Below, in pieces: positions 49,238 to 58,395 of a DNA stretch of 64,000 bases (its first letter is position 1; each line of letters starts with the position of its first letter). The stretch spans positions 1-64,000 of the forward strand of contig DHWF01000002.1 of the NCBI GenBank assembly GCA_002413045.1, read 5' to 3'. Under the pieces are notes generated by a model that saw only the letters and a program-made list of their open reading frames with translations, searched no databases and had not been told where the DNA came from. The position numbers were made by a program, and so were the translations under genes. Origin of the DNA: Chloroflexi bacterium UBA5189 (GTDB lineage: Bacteria; Chloroflexota; Limnocylindria; Limnocylindrales; CSP1-4).

Positions 49238-50545
49238 ATGAGCGAACGACGGGGGCGGCAGGGGCCTGGATGGATCGTGGCCGTGACGGTGCTGATCGCG
49301 ACCGCGGTCGCCGGCTGCATCGCGGAGATTCCGTCACCGGCGCCGACGACCTCGGGCCCGACCGGGAGCGGTGTGCCCGCGTTCACGAGCGGCACCGCCT
49401 CCGCGCCGGCCCCGACGATCGCGCCGACGCCGAGCGCGACTCCGGGGCCTCTCCCCACCGTCGCACCTGGGTTCTCGCTGTCGCTCCAGCCGTTCGCGAA
49501 GGTCGACGGCGGGCCGCTCGCGATCGCCGCGCCCGATGACGGCACCGGCCGCCTGTTCGTTGTCGCGCAGGACGGCCGGATCTGGGTCGTCCAGGCAGAT
49601 GGCACGACGCTGCCGGATCCCCTGGTCGACCTGCGCTCGATCGTCAAGAGCGGCGGCGAGCAGGGCCTGCTCGGGCTCGCGCTGCACCCGGGCTTTCCGA
49701 CCGACCCGCGCTTCTACGTCGACTTCACGAACGCCGACGGCGACACCGTCGTGGCGAGCCTGACCATCGACCCGAACGACCCGAACCGCGCCGACCCCAC
49801 GACGCTCAAGCAGGTGCTGTTCCAGAAGCAGCCGTACGCGAACCACAACGGCGGCGCGCTGGCCTTCGGGCCGGACGGCGACCTGTACGTCTCGTTCGGG
49901 GATGGCGGCAGCGGTGGCGACCCGCAGGGCAACGGCCAGAACACGAAGGTGCTGCTGGGCAAGATCCTCCGCCTCGATGTCGATGGCGCCGTCGGCGGCG
50001 CGCCCTACGCGATTCCGCCCGGCAACCCGTTCGCCGGCGGTGGCGGCGCGCCCGAGGTCTGGCTGTACGGGCTGCGCAACCCATGGCGGATGTCGTTCGA
50101 TCGCGCGACGGGCGACCTGTGGATCGGCGACGTCGGCCAGGACTCGTACGAGGAGGTCGATGTCGCTCGCGCGGGTGTCGGCGGGCTCAACTTCGGCTGG
50201 AACCGGATGGAAGCCAGCCACTGCTACAACGCGGTGCTCTGCTCGTCGGGCGGGCTGACGTTGCCGGTATCGGAGTACGGCCGGACCATCGGCTCGACCG
50301 TCATCGGCGGGTACGTCTACCGCGGCAACGCGGTTCCGAGTGCGGACGGGTTCTACCTCTTCGCGGACTACGGGTCCGGGCGGTTCTTCGCGATCGGGGC
50401 GGGGGTGACCAGGCTCGTGGATCCGGTGGTCGTGGGCCGCGGCGACTCGGGCGTGATCTCGGCCTTCGGCCAGGACGTCGCCGGCGAGCTGTACGTCACG
50501 CTGCTCAACGGAACGGTGTCGCGGGTGGTGCTGACGCCGCAGTAG
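49238..50545 (+). CDS. PQQ-dependent sugar-dehydrogenase-like lipoprotein (GSDH family)
   Basis: This 435-residue protein has a lipoprotein signal peptide ending in AVAGC (C27), a Thr/Pro-rich linker and a six-bladed beta-propeller of the glucose/sorbosone dehydrogenase family: GGEQGLLGLALHPGF, YANHNGGALAFGPDGDLYVSFGDGG, GLRNPWRMSFDRATGDLWIGDVGQDSYEEVD, GGYVYRG. The HxG-like catalytic region and the RNPWR motif fit aldose sugar dehydrogenases that use PQQ. No PQQ-synthesis gene is nearby. It probably oxidises sugars outside the membrane. Confidence 0.88.
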   Translation: MSERRGRQGPGWIVAVTVLIATAVAGCIAEIPSPAPTTSGPTGSGVPAFTSGTASAPAPTIAPTPSATPGPLPTVAPGFSLSLQPFAKVDGGPLAIAAPDDGTGRLFVVAQDGRIWVVQADGTTLPDPLVDLRSIVKSGGEQGLLGLALHPGFPTDPRFYVDFTNADGDTVVASLTIDPNDPNRADPTTLKQVLFQKQPYANHNGGALAFGPDGDLYVSFGDGGSGGDPQGNGQNTKVLLGKILRLDVDGAVGGAPYAIPPGNPFAGGGGAPEVWLYGLRNPWRMSFDRATGDLWIGDVGQDSYEEVDVARAGVGGLNFGWNRMEASHCYNAVLCSSGGLTLPVSEYGRTIGSTVIGGYVYRGNAVPSADGFYLFADYGSGRFFAIGAGVTRLVDPVVVGRGDSGVISAFGQDVAGELYVTLLNGTVSRVVLTPQ

Positions 50546-50559
50546 CGCCGGCCGCTGCG

Positions 50560-53313
50560 TTACGTGTCGAGTGGGTCTGCCTTCTCCGGGTCGATGCCGA
50601 GGGCATCGATGCCCTTGGCGGCCGCTTCGGGCGTGATGGCGCCGGCGCGGGCAAGCGCAGATAGCGCCGCGGCGGCGATGCTGGGCGAGTCGATCTCGAA
50701 GTAGGCGCGGAGCGACTCGCGCGTGTCGCTGCGGCCGAAGCCGTCGGTGCCGAGCGTCTCGAATGGGGCGGCAATCCACGGCCGGATCAGATCCGGGATC
50801 GCCTTCATCCAGTCGGACGCGGCAATGATCGGCCCGCCTTTCGGGCCCAGGACCGTCGAGATATAGGGATCGCGCGCCTTCTCGGCCGGATGGAGGCGGT
50901 TCCAGCGGTCGGTGATGAGCGCGTCGCGCCGCAGCATCGGGAACGACGGCGCCGAGAAGACCTCGGCGGCGACGCCGAACTGCTCGGCGAGCAGCGCCTG
51001 CGCCGCGATGACCTGCAGCAGGATCGAGCCGGAGCCGACAAGGCGGACGGTCGGCGCGCCCTGCCTGAGCTTCGGGGCCGGGACCAGCCGGTAGATGCCG
51101 CGCAGGATCCCCTCGTCGACGCCCTCTGGCTTGGCGGCCTGCGGGTAGTTCTCGTTGTAGATCGAGATGTAATAGATGAGGTCCTCTGCCTTGACGTGCA
51201 TCCGCTCGATGCCGTCGCGGATGATCGTGGCGAGCTCGTAGGCGTACGTCGGGTCGTAGCCGCGAACAGCGGGATTGGTCATGGCGAGGACGTGGCTGTG
51301 GCCGTCGTCGTGCTGGAGGCCCTCGCCGGTGAGCGTCGTCCGGCCGGCCGTCGCGCCCATGAGGAATCCGCGCGCTCGCGCGTCGCCCGCGGCCCACAGC
51401 TGGTCGCCCGTCCGCTGGAACCCGAACATCGAGTAGAAGATGTAGAACGGGATCACCGGGAAGCCGTGCGTTGCGTAGGACGTCCCGGCCGCCTGGAACC
51501 CGGCGGCCGAACCCGCCTCCGTGATCCCCTCCTCCAGGACCTGGCCGTTGATCGCCTCGCGGTACTTCAGGACGAGCTCGCTGTCGACCGGCTCGTAGTG
51601 CTGGCCGGTCGCCGAGTAGATGCCGACCTCGTTGAACAGCGGGTCCATGCCGAAGGTGCGCGCCTCGTCCGGGATGATCGGGACGATGCGCGGCCCGAGA
51701 TCGGGGTCCCGGATCAGGTTCCGGAGCATCCGGGTGAAGGCCATCGTCGTCGAGACGGCGGTCGGCGAGCCGGCGTCGAACTCGGCGTCGAACGTGGTCT
51801 TCGGAGCGGGCAGCTCGACCGTCGGAAAGGCACGCTTCGGGAGCGGCCCGCCGAGGGCGGCCCTGCGCTCGTGGAGGTATTGGACCTCTTCCGAGTCCGG
51901 CCCCGGGTGGTAATACGGCGCATCCTTCAGCGAAGCGTCGGGGATCGGCAGCTCGAGGCGATCCCGGAAGATCCGCAGCTCGGCCTCGGACAGCTTCTTG
52001 GCCTGGTGGGTGATGTTGCGCGCCTCGACACCGGGGCCGAGCGTCCAGCCCTTCACGGTCTTCGCGAGGATCACCGTTGGCGCGCCGCGATGCTCGGTCG
52101 CCGCCTTGTACGCTGCAAAGACCTTGCGATAGTCGTGGCCACCGCGCCGGAGCTTGGACAGGTCATCGTCGGTCAGGTGCTCGACGAGCTGCTGCAGCCG
52201 CGGGTCCGGCCCGAAGAAGTGCTCCCGGATGTACGCGCCGCCGGCGACCGAGAACTTCTGGAACTCGCCATCGACGGTCGTGTTCATCTCCTCGACGAGG
52301 AGGCCGGCGCGGTCGCGCGCCAGGAGCTCGTCCCACTCGCGGCCCCAGATGACCTTGATCACGTTCCAGCCGGAGCCGCGGAAGACGGCTTCGAGCTCCT
52401 GGATGATCTTGCCGTTGCCGCGGACCGGGCCATCGAGTCGCTGCAGGTTGCAGTTGACGACGAAGGTCAGGTTGTCGAGGCCCTCGTCGGCGGCGACGTG
52501 CAGCGCGCCGAGTGCCTCGGGCTCATCGGTCTCGCCGTCGCCCAGGAACGCCCAGACGCGCGATCCCGAGGTATCCAGGAGGCCGCGGTTCTGGAGGTAG
52601 CGGTTGAACCGGGCCTGGTAGATCGCGTCGATCGGGCCGAGGCCCATCGAGACGGTCGGAAACTCCCAGAAGCCCGGCATCAGGCGCGGGTGCGGGTATG
52701 AGGAGAGGCCATGCTGGGGTGGCGTCTCGCGCCGGAAGTGGTCGAGCTGGTCCTCGGACAGGCGGCCCTCGAGGAAGGCGCGGGCGTAGATGCCCGGCGC
52801 CGCGTGGCCCTGGTAGAAGATCTGGTCGCCGGGGCCGCCGTTGTCGCGACCCTTGAAGAACCAGTTGAAGCCCACTTCGTAGAGCGTGGCGGCGCTCGCA
52901 TACGTGGCCAGATGGCCGCCGATGCCGCTGTACTTCGTGTTGGCCCGCAGGACCATCGCAACGGCGTTCCAGCGGATCAGGCGCCGGATGCGGCGCTCGA
53001 GGCCTTCGTCGCCGGGGAAGTCCGGCTCCTGCTCGGGGCTGATCGTGTTGATGTAGCGCGTGTTGGTGAGCGGCGGCAGCCCAACCTGGAGCTGGCGCGC
53101 CCGCTTCAGGAGCTTGAACAGCAGGAATCGAGCGCGGGTCTCGCCTTCCTGCTCGACGACGTCGTCGAGCGAGCGGACCCAGTCGGTCGTCTCCTGTTCG
53201 TCGATGTCGGGCAGCTGGTGCTTGAACTCGTCGAGGTAGAGCTCGCCGCGCGGCTCGCCGGCCTCTGGCTCGCTCCCCTGCGGCTGGCTGCTGCGGGACT
53301 CGGTCACGGTCAT
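50560..53313 (-). CDS. aceE: Pyruvate dehydrogenase E1 component, homodimeric type
   Basis: This 917-residue enzyme has the features of homodimeric E1: the thiamin-diphosphate motif FLGDGETDEPEALG...NCNLQRLDGPVRGN, QGHAAPGIYARAFLEGRL, and the C-terminal transketolase-like part with GEGLQHDDGHSH and YDPTYAYELATII. It decarboxylates pyruvate and acetylates the E2 lipoyl group. aceF and lpd are not adjacent. The ATG at 53313 overlaps the stop of a DUF2255 gene by ATGA, an unusual partner; no PdhR-like gene is seen. Confidence 0.95.
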   Translation of the reverse strand: MTVTESRSSQPQGSEPEAGEPRGELYLDEFKHQLPDIDEQETTDWVRSLDDVVEQEGETRARFLLFKLLKRARQLQVGLPPLTNTRYINTISPEQEPDFPGDEGLERRIRRLIRWNAVAMVLRANTKYSGIGGHLATYASAATLYEVGFNWFFKGRDNGGPGDQIFYQGHAAPGIYARAFLEGRLSEDQLDHFRRETPPQHGLSSYPHPRLMPGFWEFPTVSMGLGPIDAIYQARFNRYLQNRGLLDTSGSRVWAFLGDGETDEPEALGALHVAADEGLDNLTFVVNCNLQRLDGPVRGNGKIIQELEAVFRGSGWNVIKVIWGREWDELLARDRAGLLVEEMNTTVDGEFQKFSVAGGAYIREHFFGPDPRLQQLVEHLTDDDLSKLRRGGHDYRKVFAAYKAATEHRGAPTVILAKTVKGWTLGPGVEARNITHQAKKLSEAELRIFRDRLELPIPDASLKDAPYYHPGPDSEEVQYLHERRAALGGPLPKRAFPTVELPAPKTTFDAEFDAGSPTAVSTTMAFTRMLRNLIRDPDLGPRIVPIIPDEARTFGMDPLFNEVGIYSATGQHYEPVDSELVLKYREAINGQVLEEGITEAGSAAGFQAAGTSYATHGFPVIPFYIFYSMFGFQRTGDQLWAAGDARARGFLMGATAGRTTLTGEGLQHDDGHSHVLAMTNPAVRGYDPTYAYELATIIRDGIERMHVKAEDLIYYISIYNENYPQAAKPEGVDEGILRGIYRLVPAPKLRQGAPTVRLVGSGSILLQVIAAQALLAEQFGVAAEVFSAPSFPMLRRDALITDRWNRLHPAEKARDPYISTVLGPKGGPIIAASDWMKAIPDLIRPWIAAPFETLGTDGFGRSDTRESLRAYFEIDSPSIAAAALSALARAGAITPEAAAKGIDALGIDPEKADPLDT

Positions 53314-53675
53314 GCCGGCACCATTCGCAGGGTGGTCGGGAGGACGTCCGAAGCCAGCATCGCTGCGAGCGACCCATCGCCAGGGTACTTGGCCCTGAGC
53401 GCGGCGCTGCAGGCCTCGACGGACGGCGGATCGGCCGCGGGAATGGCCCTCGCGGCCAGGCGCCGGCCGTCGACGTGGAGGGCCACCGTTGCGTCCGCGA
53501 GTGCCTCGCGGTACCAGCGGCCGGACGGGCCCTTGTAGGAGCGCACGTACACCGTGCCGTCGCGGACGACCGGCCAGACGATCGTACGGTGCACGATTCC
53601 ATCCGCCGCCCGAGTCTCGATCTCGATCTCCTCGGCCGCGTCGAGCGCTGCGAGGTCGGTTTCCGCGAATGTCAC
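53310..53675 (-). CDS. DUF2255 family protein
   Basis: This 121-residue protein matches DUF2255 (a small split-barrel-like family): VHRTIVWPVVRDGTVYVRSYKGPSGRWYREAL, DATVALHVDGRRLAARAIPA. The start is GTG at 53675, with TAAGGT 6 nt upstream. It lies in one unit with aceE, overlapping by 4 bp. Function unknown; a flavin or F420 oxidase role is possible from the fold. Confidence 0.8.
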   Translation of the reverse strand: MTFAETDLAALDAAEEIEIETRAADGIVHRTIVWPVVRDGTVYVRSYKGPSGRWYREALADATVALHVDGRRLAARAIPAADPPSVEACSAALRAKYPGDGSLAAMLASDVLPTTLRMVPA

Positions 53676-53681
53676 ACGGGA

Positions 53682-53687
53682 ACCTTA
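53682..53687 (-). promoter_or_regulatory. -10 element before DUF2255-aceE
   Basis: TAAGGT on the minus strand with a 6 nt spacer to the GTG at 53675; leaderless start predicted. Confidence 0.55.
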
Positions 53688-53752
53688 GCCCAAGTCGGCG
53701 TTGCACCGGAGTGGCGGCTCGGTTGCGGCACGGATGCAACTCGCGCCTGCGA

Positions 53753-53758
53753 TACCCT
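53753..53758 (+). promoter_or_regulatory. -10 element before the nicotinamidase gene
   Basis: TACCCT with a 7 nt spacer to the GTG at 53766; leaderless start predicted. Confidence 0.5.
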
Positions 53759-53765
53759 CGCACTC

Positions 53766-54374
53766 GTGGCCAAGCGATACGACGCCAACACCGCCCTGAT
53801 CGTCGTCGATGTGCAGAACGACTTCGCCGATCCCGCCGGGTCGTTGTACGTGGACGGCGCAGCGGACGTGGTCCGGATGGTCAACGGCGAGGTGCGCCAG
53901 GCGACCGAAGACGGCGCGATCGTCGTCTACACGCAGGACTGGCACCCCGCCTCGACGCCGCACTTCGCGAAGGACGGCGGGATCTGGCCGGTTCACTGCG
54001 TTGGCGACACGTGGGGCGCGGCATTCCACCCAGGTCTGACGGTTGCCGGGCCATCCGTGCGGAAGGGCGTCCACGGCGAGGACGGCTACTCCGCGTTCTC
54101 GATGAAGGACCCGGTCACCGGCGCGACGACGTCCACCGAGCTGGAGGGGCTGCTCCACGAGCGCGGCGTCACGAGGGTCGTCGTCGTCGGGCTCGCCACC
54201 GACTACTGCGTCAGCGCGACCGCAATCGACGCGACCAGCCTCGGCTTCGGCACCGAGGTGCTCCAGGACGCGATCGCCGCCGTTGACCTCGGCGATGGCG
54301 ACGGCGCTCGCGCGCTCGCCTCGATGGCGGCCGCCGGCTGCGTGCTCGGATTCTGCTTCGGCACGCTGCCCTGA
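53766..54374 (+). CDS. pncA: Nicotinamidase / isochorismatase-family hydrolase
   Basis: This 202-residue enzyme has the catalytic triad of nicotinamidases: D15 in LIVVDVQNDF, K100 in SVRKGVHGEDGYSAF and C148 in LATDYCVSATA. The metal ligands D58, H60 and H66 (QDWHPASTPHF) are also present, which separates PncA from most isochorismatases. It turns nicotinamide into nicotinate in NAD salvage. The start is GTG at 53766. The exonuclease gene follows 5 bp downstream. Confidence 0.88.
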   Translation: MAKRYDANTALIVVDVQNDFADPAGSLYVDGAADVVRMVNGEVRQATEDGAIVVYTQDWHPASTPHFAKDGGIWPVHCVGDTWGAAFHPGLTVAGPSVRKGVHGEDGYSAFSMKDPVTGATTSTELEGLLHERGVTRVVVVGLATDYCVSATAIDATSLGFGTEVLQDAIAAVDLGDGDGARALASMAAAGCVLGFCFGTLP

Positions 54375-54379
54375 TCCAA

Positions 54380-55276
54380 GTGCGCGTCCACCTCGTCGAC
54401 GCGACCTACGAGCTGTTCCGGGCCCACTACGCGCCTCGCCCGCCCACCCTCGGGCGCGATGGCGTCAATCTGTCGGGCGTCGCAGGGCTGATCGACCAGC
54501 TCCTGTACCTGCTCCGTGAGGAGGGCGCGACGCACGTCGGCTGTGCGACGGACCGGGTCATCGAGTCGTTCCGCAACGATCTCTATCCCGGCTACAAGTC
54601 ATCGGCCGGCATGCCGCCCGAGCTCCTGTCCCAGTTCCCGATCGCCGAGGAGGCCATCGGCGCGCTCGGGCTCGTCCTGTGGCCGATGGTCGAGTTCGAG
54701 GCGGACGATGCCATTGCGGCGGCCTGCGAGCGCTTTGCCGCGGATCCGGACGTGGAGCAGGTGCTTGTGTGCACGCCGGACAAGGACATGGCTCAGCTCG
54801 TCGACGACGAGCGGGTCGTCCTGCTCGATCGGCGCCGCCGGATCACGTACGACGAGCCCGCGGTCATGGACAAATGGGGCGTACCGCCATCGGCGATCCC
54901 GGACTGGCTCGCGCTGGTGGGCGACGCCGCGGATGGCTTTCCGGGCCTGCCGGGCTGGGGGGCGAAGTCCGCCGCGGCTGTGCTCGCCCGCTATGGCTCC
55001 CTTGAGGCAATCCCCGCGAAAGCCTCCGCGTGGGACGTGAAGAGCCTGCGTGGCGCGCCCGTGCTCGCGCAGACCCTCCGCGAGCGCTGGGACGAGGTCC
55101 AGCTCTACCGATCGCTCGCGCGCCTCCGCACGACCGCTGACGGGGTCGTCATCCCGCAGGAATCGGTCGAGGAGCTCCGCTGGCTCGGCACCCCGAAGGC
55201 GGAATGGCACGCGTTGTGCGCACGGCTCGGGCTCCCCCAGTACGCCGGCCGGCCGCATCGGTGGCTGTCGACCTGA
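54380..55276 (+). CDS. Stand-alone 5'-3' exonuclease (PolA N-terminal / flap-endonuclease type)
   Basis: This 298-residue protein resembles the 5' nuclease domain of DNA polymerase I: HLVDATYELFRAHYA, VGCATDRVIESFRNDLYPGYKSS, EADDAIAAACERFA, CTPDKDMAQLVDD and DWLALVGDAADGFPGLPGWGAKSAAAVLARYGSLE (helix-hairpin-helix). The acidic metal ligands are kept. No polymerase domain follows, so it is a free nuclease for primer removal or repair. The start is GTG at 54380. It is cotranscribed with pncA without a clear functional link. Confidence 0.88.
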   Translation: MRVHLVDATYELFRAHYAPRPPTLGRDGVNLSGVAGLIDQLLYLLREEGATHVGCATDRVIESFRNDLYPGYKSSAGMPPELLSQFPIAEEAIGALGLVLWPMVEFEADDAIAAACERFAADPDVEQVLVCTPDKDMAQLVDDERVVLLDRRRRITYDEPAVMDKWGVPPSAIPDWLALVGDAADGFPGLPGWGAKSAAAVLARYGSLEAIPAKASAWDVKSLRGAPVLAQTLRERWDEVQLYRSLARLRTTADGVVIPQESVEELRWLGTPKAEWHALCARLGLPQYAGRPHRWLST

Positions 55277-55278
55277 GG

Positions 55279-56136
55279 TCAGCCTCGCGAACCCCGGACG
55301 ATCTCGAGCAGCTCCGCGTGGTGGGCGGGCGGCGCAGCCAGGACACCGATGGTTCGAGTCGGGCGCGAGAGGTCGAACCAGGGACCGCCCTCGAGGTCGG
55401 TCAGGTGCGCGCCGCCGCGCTCGGCGATGAGGCCGGCAGCCGCGACGTCCCAGGTCGAAAGGCCGCCCTGCTGGACGAACGCGTCGAAGCGCCCGTTGCC
55501 GACGTACGCCAGCGACAGCGCCGCGGAGCCCATCGCGCGGGGCACGCGGACAGCCTTGCGGATCGCCCGCGAACGTCCGATGAGCGCGCGCCCGGACAGC
55601 GCCATCGACACCACGTAGTCGGTCAGGGCGGTCTTGACGGAGGCGCGGATCTCGCGGCCATCGAGCGTGGCCGGGCCTCCGGCGGTCGCGGCGAACGTCT
55701 CGCCGCGGATCGGGTCATGGATCACGCCGACGACCGGACTGCCCGCCTCGACAAGGGCGATCGCCACGCAGAAGAACGGGATGCCGTTGGCGTAGTTGAT
55801 GGTGCCGTCGAGCGGATCGATGACCCACGCTCGGCCAACCCCGCCCGAGGGCGCGTCGCCGGCGCCGGAGGCGTGCTCGCCGCTCTCCTCGGCGATGATC
55901 CCGTCGCCCGGATACGCCGCTCGGATGGCGGAGATGATCAGCTCCTCGGACAGCTGATCGACCTCGGTCACGACGTCCTTTGCCGACTTGTAGTCGATGC
56001 GCTCGACCTTCTCGAACCGCTCGACCAGCAGGGTCCCGGCCCGTTCGGCGAGCGCCGTCGTGAAGGCGAGCTCCGCGGCGTGATCGCCGGACGCCGCGCG
56101 GCGATCGATGGAAGCCGCCCCCGTCTCGATCGTCAC
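55279..56136 (-). CDS. Inositol-monophosphatase-family phosphatase
   Basis: This 285-residue protein contains the IMPase metal site: AEESGEHAS-like first acidic motif (IIAEESGE), WVIDPLDGTINYANGIPFFCVAIAL with the DPLDGT motif, and the C-terminal STWDVAAAGLIAERGGAHLTDLEGG. Such enzymes hydrolyse inositol phosphate, histidinol phosphate or PAP. The start is GTG at 56136, overlapping the upstream stop as GTGA. Substrate not assigned. Confidence 0.88.
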   Translation of the reverse strand: MTIETGAASIDRRAASGDHAAELAFTTALAERAGTLLVERFEKVERIDYKSAKDVVTEVDQLSEELIISAIRAAYPGDGIIAEESGEHASGAGDAPSGGVGRAWVIDPLDGTINYANGIPFFCVAIALVEAGSPVVGVIHDPIRGETFAATAGGPATLDGREIRASVKTALTDYVVSMALSGRALIGRSRAIRKAVRVPRAMGSAALSLAYVGNGRFDAFVQQGGLSTWDVAAAGLIAERGGAHLTDLEGGPWFDLSRPTRTIGVLAAPPAHHAELLEIVRGSRG

Positions 56137-56621
56137 GGCGACTGGCAGTCGGCCGCCAGCGGCAGCGCCGTCGTGCCGAGCTTGCTGACGACGGCCACAT
56201 AGTCGATCGATTGGCCGGCGGGCACGAGCGGGACCTGGACGGTCTCGGTCGGCGCCCCGACGCGGACCGGTGACTCGGCGACCTCGCACACGGTCGCGCC
56301 GGCGGTCCTGCCCGCGTTGCTCACGTGCAGCGTCACGGCGAGGCCGCCCGCGACCGCCGTCACGCCCGTCACCGAGCCCGTGAACGGCCCCGTGCCTGCG
56401 AGCACGGCCCGGCTCGCGACGGCGAGCACGACGATGAAGGCGATGATCCCAACGGCCGCGATGCCGTGCATCTGGGTTGCGGATGGCTGGGCCAGCTCGA
56501 GCGGGTTGCACAGCTCGCACAGTCCGGCGTCCGCCGGCACGCCCTCCCGCCCGCACCGGATGCAGGGATGGGTCGGCTCCAGCTCGCGCCGGACCGCGGG
56601 CGGCGCAGACGAGGTCGTCAT
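56133..56621 (-). CDS. Zinc-ribbon, single-helix membrane protein, function unknown
   Basis: This 162-residue protein has an N-terminal zinc ribbon (CIRCGREGVPADAGLCELC), one helix (about residues 52-73, HGIAAVGIIAFIVVLAVASR) and an extracytoplasmic beta domain (SVTGVTAVAGGLAVTLHVSNAGRTAGATVCEV) that resembles FxLYD-type domains. It overlaps the phosphatase by 4 bp and lies 4 bp after the LLM gene, so all four genes from mtnP to the phosphatase are one transcript. Function unknown. Confidence 0.75.
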   Translation of the reverse strand: MTTSSAPPAVRRELEPTHPCIRCGREGVPADAGLCELCNPLELAQPSATQMHGIAAVGIIAFIVVLAVASRAVLAGTGPFTGSVTGVTAVAGGLAVTLHVSNAGRTAGATVCEVAESPVRVGAPTETVQVPLVPAGQSIDYVAVVSKLGTTALPLAADCQSP

Positions 56622-56625
56622 CGGC

Positions 56626-57462
56626 CTACCAGCGATCGACGGCCGCGACGAGGCGGTCGACGTCGGCGGTCGTGCGGGCGGTCAGGATGATCTCGTCGGC
56701 GCCGGCCTCCGAGTACTGCGACCAGGTCGCGCGCGGCGCCTCGATCCAGGGGCTGTTGGCGAGCGCGTCCTGGCCGCTCTTGCTGACGCCGCCGAAGCCA
56801 AGGGCAATCCACGCGTCGGTGCGGGCGCGACCCGCGGCCGCGAGGGCGGCGAGGTAGGCGGGCAGGAGCTGCTCGAACTCTTCGATCTCGGCGGCCCAGC
56901 CGTCACCGACCTGTGCCGCGATCCGGACGCCGCGCGGCGAGCTCGCGCCGATCAGGATCCGCGGCGCCGGATCGGGCACCGGAAAGGCGTGCGCGCCCTC
57001 GAGCGGGTAGAACGGGCTCGGGCGAGTCACCGGACCGCCGGCCCACAGGGCGCGAATGACGGCGACCGCTTCCTCGAGACGATCAGCCCGCTCGGCCACG
57101 TCGGGGAAGTCGATGCCGTACGCCAGGTGCTCCGGCTTCGCGCCACCGACGCCGATGCCGAGGGTGAACCGGCCGCCGCTCCCTTCCTGCAGCGTCGATG
57201 CCATTCGTGCGACAACCGCGGGATGCCGGTTCATGACATTCGTGACGAACGTCCCGAGGCCGATCCGGCCGGTCATGCCGGCCGCGAGCGCCAGGATCGT
57301 GTACTGCTCGACGACGGGCACCGTCTTGTCGCCCTTGCCGACGAAGTGATCCCACGACCAGACGGCTCGGTACCCGGCGGCTTCGAGCCGGCGCGCGCTC
57401 TCGAGCCACCATGCGGGAGTCGCCCCGATCGAGCCGAGGGAAACCCCGATTGGGAGCGTCAC
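56626..57462 (-). CDS. LLM-class (F420- or flavin-dependent) oxidoreductase
   Basis: This 278-residue protein has the bacterial luciferase-like barrel: GVSLGSIGATPAWWLESARRLEAAGYRAVWSWDHFVG, GLGTFVTNVMNRHPAVVARMASTLQEGSGGRFTLGIGVGG and PRILIGASSPRGVRIAAQVGDGW. Family members use F420 or FMN. The GTG at 57462 overlaps the MTA phosphorylase stop as GTGA. Substrate unknown. Confidence 0.86.
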   Translation of the reverse strand: MTLPIGVSLGSIGATPAWWLESARRLEAAGYRAVWSWDHFVGKGDKTVPVVEQYTILALAAGMTGRIGLGTFVTNVMNRHPAVVARMASTLQEGSGGRFTLGIGVGGAKPEHLAYGIDFPDVAERADRLEEAVAVIRALWAGGPVTRPSPFYPLEGAHAFPVPDPAPRILIGASSPRGVRIAAQVGDGWAAEIEEFEQLLPAYLAALAAAGRARTDAWIALGFGGVSKSGQDALANSPWIEAPRATWSQYSEAGADEIILTARTTADVDRLVAAVDRW

Positions 57463-58307
57463 AGTCCCGTCTCGAACAGCCGGATGTCCTCCGGCGAGAT
57501 GGCATGGCCGTCGCCCCGGGTCGGGCCGAGGGCCGCCGCAGCGCCGAGCGCGTCGAGGTCCGCCGGGAAGCGGCCGATGAGGTCGAGCACGACCTGCTGG
57601 ATTCGCTCGGCGTTCTGCGCGAAGACCTCGAGGACGCTCATGGCATCCACCGCCGAGGTCCCCTCGTGGACGCCCGCGTCGTAGTCCGTGATGAGGGCGA
57701 TGTTGACGACGGCCATCCCGAGCTCGCGGCAGAGCCACGCCTCCGGGTACTGCGTCATGTTGATGACCTCCCAGCCGGCGTCGCTGAACCACTTGGACTC
57801 GGCCTTGGTCGAGAAGCGCGGGCCCTGGATTACGACGACGGTGCCGGTCTCGTGGACCTCGATCCCGTGGTCGCGGATCGTCTCGATTGCGAGTTTCCTG
57901 AGCACCGGGTCATACGTCTCCGCCGACGAGAGGTGCGTCACGATGGGGCCGTCGAAGAAAGTGTCTTCGCGGCCGCGAGTCCGATCGACGAACTGGTCGG
58001 ACACGACGAAGTCGCCCGGCTTGACGTTGAGCTGCAGCGAGCCCGCGGCGCACGGCGAGATGACCGCCTTGACCCCGAGCGAGCGCATCGCCCACACGTT
58101 CGCCCGGTAGTTGATCCTGTGCGGCGGGATCGTGTGCCGGCGCCCGTGCCGCGGCAGGAACGCCACGCCGCGGCCGGCGACGTTCGCGAGGAAGAACGAG
58201 TCGGACGGCGCGCCGTACGGCGTGTCGACCTTGATCTCGCGGACGTCGTCGAGCAGCGAGTAGAACCCGGACCCGCCGAAGACGCCGATCTCAGCCCGGT
58301 CCGTCAT
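57459..58307 (-). CDS. mtnP: S-methyl-5'-thioadenosine phosphorylase
   Basis: This 282-residue protein shows the MTA phosphorylase pattern: IGVFGGSGFYSLLDD, PRHGRRHTIPPHRINYRANVWAMRSLGV, SPCAAGSLQLNVKPGDFVVSDQFVDRT, EGPRF-like IQGPRFSTKAES, INMTQYPEAWLCRELGMAVVNIALITDYDAG. It splits methylthioadenosine to adenine and methylthioribose-1-phosphate in methionine salvage. It heads a four-gene operon. A TAGAAT -10-like hexamer lies about 40 nt upstream. Confidence 0.92.
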   Translation of the reverse strand: MTDRAEIGVFGGSGFYSLLDDVREIKVDTPYGAPSDSFFLANVAGRGVAFLPRHGRRHTIPPHRINYRANVWAMRSLGVKAVISPCAAGSLQLNVKPGDFVVSDQFVDRTRGREDTFFDGPIVTHLSSAETYDPVLRKLAIETIRDHGIEVHETGTVVVIQGPRFSTKAESKWFSDAGWEVINMTQYPEAWLCRELGMAVVNIALITDYDAGVHEGTSAVDAMSVLEVFAQNAERIQQVVLDLIGRFPADLDALGAAAALGPTRGDGHAISPEDIRLFETGL

Positions 58308-58383
58308 CGCATGTCCCTCGCGGTCAGTCGGGGAGCTCGCACCCGGGGATTCTAGCCGCGGATCGACGAGTCGCAGATCGACC

Positions 58384-58389
58384 TACGAT
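58384..58389 (+). promoter_or_regulatory. -10 element before the DUF1684 gene
   Basis: TACGAT with a 6 nt spacer to the ATG at 58396; leaderless start predicted. Confidence 0.6.
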
Positions 58390-58395
58390 TGCCCG

